Shown here: in pieces, positions 43,390-46,504 of the stretch | How positions within the stretch are numbered: position 1 is the stretch's first letter | How the letters are laid out: the number at the start of each line of letters is the position of its first letter | Assembly: GCA_903861195.1 (NCBI GenBank) | Contig: CAIOTJ010000452.1 | Coordinates: 1-46,504, forward strand | DNA from: an uncultured Planctomycetaceae bacterium | Lineage (GTDB): Bacteria; Planctomycetota; Planctomycetia; Planctomycetales; Planctomycetaceae | Length of the DNA stretch: 46,504 nucleotides | Reading direction: 5' to 3' | Made by a program: the position numbers and the translations under genes | The notes under the pieces: generated by a model | What the model saw: only the letters and a program-made list of their open reading frames with translations | Told to the model about the DNA's origin: nothing | Database searches by the model: none

Positions 43390-44850
43390 TCAGCGGTCGG
43401 ACAGGGCCTGGAATACTCGCTCGGCCGCCACCTCGCCGCTCGTGATGGTGTCGGGGAGTCCCACCCCGTGCAGAGCGTTCCCTCCCAGGGCCAAGTGTGG
43501 CAGTGTCGCAAGGTCTTGCTCGATCTGGGCGACGATGTCGAGGTGGCCCACATGGTATTGGGGCATCGAGTTCATCCAGCGGGCCACGACCACCACCTCG
43601 GGACGCCATTTCACTCCCAGCAGTTCGGCCAATTCCTCCCGGACCAGGTCGACAATGGCCTCGTCCGAAAGTCGCACGAATTGGGGCTGCATCGCCCCCC
43701 CGACGAAAGTTCTCAATTGCACCGAGCCCTCTGGCGCCCGATTGGGAAACTTCCGGCTTGTGAACGAGACTGCGAGGATTCTCCGGCGTTCGATCGCCGG
43801 GATCACCAGTCCAAACGCGTCCAGGGGATGGGCCACGTCGGTCAGTCGATGACCACTGACGACGATTACTGTCGAGGCATATTCAATCTTCCTCAGGGCC
43901 GAAGCGGCGACTGGACGGATGGCTGTCAGCAGTTGTGCGGCTCGATGGGCCGGCGCCGCCAAAACCAGGCCATCGCATTCCAGCGACTCTCCGTTGGACA
44001 AATCGAGCTGAAACCCCGGGGATTCGGCGCTTTGCCGAATGGTGAAAACCGGGCTCGAGGTCCGGATCTCGGCAGACTGGCGGACCCGGGCAGTGAGTGA
44101 TTCCACCAGTTGGGAGATTCCCCGGCGGGGAGTGGCAAACAGGCCATACCGGGCTCCACTGGCCGCCCGATCCTGGGGGGCGGTCTCACGTCCCTCCGCC
44201 TGCAGCCCGCGGATCAGGCTGCCGTAACGCGCTTCCATTTCGAGAAAGCGGGGCATGGTCGCCCGCAGGCTGAGACGCTCGGGATCAGAGGTGTAGATCC
44301 CCCCGACCAGAGGTTGCACGAGCCTCTCCAGTGCTTCCGTACCAAGTCGGCGGCGGACGAAGCTGGCAAGGCTTTCGTCTTGTACAGGGTCCGCCGGACG
44401 GGGAACAAATGGTTCGGCCGCGAGACGCAGCTTGCCCGCCAGGGAAAAAATCGGCGATTTCCACACTGGCCACAGGGCATTCGGGGCGAGCAGCTGAAAC
44501 CCCTCGGGCACGGCCACCGCTCGACCCCGAGACAGCACGAGGGACCGCCGGTAGCGGGCATCGGTCGGAATCAGATCACCGGCCAATCCAATCCGTTCGC
44601 AAAGTCGAATCGCCCCCGGTTTATTGGTGATGAACGAATCGGCACCGGTCTCGATTCGATAGCCGTCGGCCTCCCGCGTTCCCACCAGTCCACCCAGCGA
44701 ATCCTGCGCTTCCAGCAGCGTGATTCGCAATGGACGTCCCGTCTGTTGGGTCAATTCACCCAACCGGTGGGCAGCCGCCAGCCCGGAAACACCTCCTCCC
44801 ACGATGATGATGTGGGGGGCTGACTGTGGGCTGTACTGAGAGATGGCCAT
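43390..44850 (-). CDS. hemG: Oxygen-dependent protoporphyrinogen oxidase
   Basis: The 486-residue FAD protein converts protoporphyrinogen IX to protoporphyrin IX, the penultimate heme step. It has the N-terminal Rossmann motif IIIVGGGVSGLAAAHRL (about residues 13-29) and LEAQDSLGGLVGT. Other family landmarks are GADSFITNKPGA, LVQPLVGGIYTSDPERLS and the C-terminal ALGGNALHGVGLPDTITSGE. It is the HemY-type flavoenzyme, often named hemG in databases. The start ATG 44850 begins just before the FAD fold; the frame is open for 227 codons upstream, but that stretch lies over the methyltransferase gene. The O-methyltransferase-like gene ends 80 bases upstream on the same strand. No other heme gene is near, apart from a doubtful HemL-like aminotransferase 4.4 kb away. 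Confidence 0.92.
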   Translation of the reverse strand: MAISQYSPQSAPHIIIVGGGVSGLAAAHRLGELTQQTGRPLRITLLEAQDSLGGLVGTREADGYRIETGADSFITNKPGAIRLCERIGLAGDLIPTDARYRRSLVLSRGRAVAVPEGFQLLAPNALWPVWKSPIFSLAGKLRLAAEPFVPRPADPVQDESLASFVRRRLGTEALERLVQPLVGGIYTSDPERLSLRATMPRFLEMEARYGSLIRGLQAEGRETAPQDRAASGARYGLFATPRRGISQLVESLTARVRQSAEIRTSSPVFTIRQSAESPGFQLDLSNGESLECDGLVLAAPAHRAAQLLTAIRPVAASALRKIEYASTVIVVSGHRLTDVAHPLDAFGLVIPAIERRRILAVSFTSRKFPNRAPEGSVQLRTFVGGAMQPQFVRLSDEAIVDLVREELAELLGVKWRPEVVVVARWMNSMPQYHVGHLDIVAQIEQDLATLPHLALGGNALHGVGLPDTITSGEVAAERVFQALSDR

Positions 44851-44930
44851 AGGGGACAGCCCCGGCTGTGGAGGGGCTCCAGGGGAGGGCAGATGGTCGG
44901 GCGTTTCTGGTGCGGACTGGGGCGGCCGGG

Positions 44931-45947
44931 TCAGCGTCCGCTGATGATGAGCCGTTGGGTCGAAGCGGGAACGTCCAGCCATTCGTTTTGGGTCAGGCCC
45001 GCCGCTTCGAACATGGCTGCGTACTCTTCGAAGGTGTAGGCATCCCCCTCCGCAGTTGTCCCCAGCATGGTGAGGGCGAATTCGGCGGGCATGGGGGGCG
45101 AGACGCGATCGGAGTTCGGAATGAATTCCAGTGTCAGCACCAGCCCATCGGGAGCCAGGGCGCCCGCCAGCCGGCGGAGGAGTGAAACGTTTGTCGCCCG
45201 GGAAAAGTGATGCAGGAAATTCGTCACCAGGATAAGCTGGTAGGGTCCCTCCAGGTCCACCTCCAGGGCATCTCCCGGACGCAGTGTGTGCCGGTCGGCC
45301 ACTCCCGCCGCGACGGCATTTTCGCTGGCCACCTCGAGCACCGGAGCCCAGTCGAGGGCCACGATGTGTGCAGCGGGATTCTCGCGGGCCACGGCAATTC
45401 CGAACAAGCCGTGTCCGGCCGCGAGATCCAGGACCCGGATTGGTCCGGGCCGCAATCGGGCGGTGAACGGCCCCAGGAAGGCGGCTGGGGTTCGCATCAT
45501 GGGAACCATGGAGCGGGCGAAGTCGACCCACCCCGCGAAGTTCGTTTCCACCGTACCGGAACCCGGCAACTGCGTCCGTCCCTGACGAACGGTCTGGGCC
45601 ATGTCGCGGAACGCGTCCAGCAGGGGGCCCGAGTGCAGGAAGTTGGTGACCGATCCAAAGTAGGCGGGGGAACTGCGATCAAGGAACAACGCCGCGTCCT
45701 GGGCAGCCTCATAGTTGCTCTCGTGCTTTCGCAGAAACCCCTGAACTGTGAGATAGTCACACAGAATGCGCATGGCCCGCGGGTCGGCGTCGCAGGCGGC
45801 GGCGAGAGTCCCAGTCGTGGTCGCCCCCCGCCCCAGGTGAGTGAACAGATCGAGATCGATCGCTGCCTTGAGGGCCGCGCTGCGCTGAAAAGCGTTCAGC
45901 GTCTCGAGAATCCGGACTGGCGTGGGACCGTGAGGAACGGGGTTCAT
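44931..45947 (-). CDS. SAM-dependent O-methyltransferase-like protein (ASMT/CrtF type)
   Basis: The 338-residue protein has an N-terminal winged-helix dimerisation domain (about residues 10-95; ILETLNAFQRSAALKAAIDLDLF) and a C-terminal Rossmann methyltransferase. The latter shows motif I VLDLAAGHGLFGIAVA, VALDWAPVL, LVTNFLHHFS and LAPDGLVLTLEF. It resembles plant-type and bacterial small-molecule O-methyltransferases (for example hydroxyneurosporene O-methyltransferase). At the usual catalytic position the segment LLRRLAGAL has no obvious His, and the HH in NFLHHF may serve instead. The substrate is unknown. It is upstream of protoporphyrinogen oxidase on the same strand and probably co-transcribed; a link with tetrapyrroles is only positional. 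Confidence 0.82.
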   Translation of the reverse strand: MNPVPHGPTPVRILETLNAFQRSAALKAAIDLDLFTHLGRGATTTGTLAAACDADPRAMRILCDYLTVQGFLRKHESNYEAAQDAALFLDRSSPAYFGSVTNFLHSGPLLDAFRDMAQTVRQGRTQLPGSGTVETNFAGWVDFARSMVPMMRTPAAFLGPFTARLRPGPIRVLDLAAGHGLFGIAVARENPAAHIVALDWAPVLEVASENAVAAGVADRHTLRPGDALEVDLEGPYQLILVTNFLHHFSRATNVSLLRRLAGALAPDGLVLTLEFIPNSDRVSPPMPAEFALTMLGTTAEGDAYTFEEYAAMFEAAGLTQNEWLDVPASTQRLIISGR

Positions 45948-46183
45948 GGGAGCAACAAAGGCAGGTTGAGATCGTGTGCGTGAGGACTCTCGTCGAGATT
46001 AGCGGATGCCAGTGACAACCGGAACGCCGCACTGGGACCCGGTCCACACGTCCCTCGCATCACCCGGTGACCGCGTCTCGGGGGCGTGGAGGGAGTTGAG
46101 GATTTTTGACGTGGCGAGCATAATCGCGGCGGGGCCACCGTGGGCCCCGATTCCGTCACTGAAACTACCTTGGTGAGTCGCAG

Positions 46184-46504
46184 ATGAACCAGATTCCCCG
46201 TCGAGTGATCGTGAGTGTTCTGACCGGCGCGATGCTGCTGGGCGTGGGAGGGTTCGCCGTCGGCTGGTTCAAGCCTGATGAGACTACGGTCACCGAGGTG
46301 GCTCCGGGGGTCTGGTTTCGCAAGACCCGCTGGAAGCCAGACTTCATCGGCTGCAACCAGGGTTGGGTGATCTTCAATGACTTCGTGTTGGTCATCGACG
46401 CGAATTTCCCCAACCAGGCGGAAGAGATCATTCCGCTGATTCGGAAAACCACCGACAAGCCGATCCGGTATGTGTTCGACACGCATTACCACGGGGACCA
46501 TGCC
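46184..46504 (+). CDS. MBL-fold metallo-hydrolase, N-terminal part (cut by window end)
   Basis: The first 107 residues are visible. The start is followed by a leader (IVSVLTGAMLLGVGGFAVGW) that could be a signal peptide or membrane anchor. GWVIFNDFVLVIDANFPNQ then matches the first strands of the metallo-beta-lactamase fold. The last residues show THYHGDHA, the HxHxDH zinc/iron site. The protein would be an exported or anchored hydrolase; its class (for example glyoxalase II-like or a beta-lactamase relative) cannot be told without the C-terminal half. It is divergent from the O-methyltransferase gene, with 236 bases between them. Confidence 0.85.
   Translation, partial: MNQIPRRVIVSVLTGAMLLGVGGFAVGWFKPDETTVTEVAPGVWFRKTRWKPDFIGCNQGWVIFNDFVLVIDANFPNQAEEIIPLIRKTTDKPIRYVFDTHYHGDHA

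Noticed and set aside
44851-45531. Upstream extension of the hemG frame to give a 713-residue protein
   Set aside because: The extension lies over the methyltransferase gene in another frame, is Arg/Pro/Gly-rich and matches no family; the FAD fold begins right after ATG 44850.
1-46504. CRISPR arrays, prophage, insertion sequences, restriction or other defence genes
   Set aside because: No arrays of spaced repeats, transposase or integrase motifs, or recognisable defence domains were found in any frame.

Overview
The window is high-GC bacterial DNA carrying several protein families that are hallmarks of Planctomycetota: a DUF1559 prepilin-like protein, two PSD1 (DUF1549/DUF1553) + DUF1501 gene pairs, a PVC-type heme-binding CxxCH protein and a PQQ-like beta-propeller secreted protein. 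Genes are dense and occur on both strands. No tRNA, rRNA, CRISPR array, phage or IS element was seen. Placement below phylum is not possible from the sequence alone.

Layout. 1-1230: end of a copper P-type ATPase and a TauE/DsbD_2-like membrane protein, a pair typical of cbb3 oxidase maturation loci. 1234-4055 (-): sensor kinase and NtrC-type sigma-54 activator. 4408-5415: DUF1559 protein. 5458-7920 (-): cbiM-cbiQ-cbiO nickel/cobalt ECF importer. 8698-9270: HTH/pseudo-receiver regulator followed by a strong terminator. 9504-12702: GT-C-like membrane protein and an aldehyde dehydrogenase, convergent. 13016-18334 (+): PVC heme protein, PQQ-like protein, methyltransferase. 18403-26415 (-): PSD1 protein, DUF1501 protein, glycogen branching enzyme, SMP-30/esterase fusion. 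26514-33909: the most distinctive region (below). 34065-38959 (-): flotillin-like SPFH protein, BON-domain protein, class III aminotransferase. 39256-43345 (+): second PSD1/DUF1501 pair. 43390-45947 (-): O-methyltransferase-like protein and protoporphyrinogen oxidase. 46184-46504: start of an MBL-fold hydrolase.

The region 26514-33909 holds a MerR-HTH/B12-binding-fold regulator transcribed away from a sigma-70-family factor that has regions 1.2, 2 and 4 but little or no region 3. The sigma gene is followed by five tightly coupled genes: FAD oxidoreductase, DUF1365, CFA-synthase-type methyltransferase, DUF1295 membrane protein and a second SAM methyltransferase. Junctions are an 85-bp overlap, an ATGA and two TGATG overlaps. 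The divergent promoter region carries repeated CGATTT-type boxes, one of them overlapping the -35 of a good sigma-70-like promoter. Related gene sets in other bacteria are controlled by light (LitR/CarH) or singlet oxygen and modify membrane fatty acids. The FAD + CFA-methyltransferase combination also matches the domain order of plant cyclopropane fatty acid synthases. Here the regulator appears to lack the usual cobalamin-ligating histidines, so the input signal may not be B12 plus light.

How the genes may work together: PSD1 and DUF1501 proteins are paired, exported partners of unknown function. The CbiMQO importer supplies Ni or Co. The putative lipid operon would add methylene/methyl groups to acyl chains under control of its own regulator and sigma factor. 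Most other genes are single metabolic or regulatory functions.
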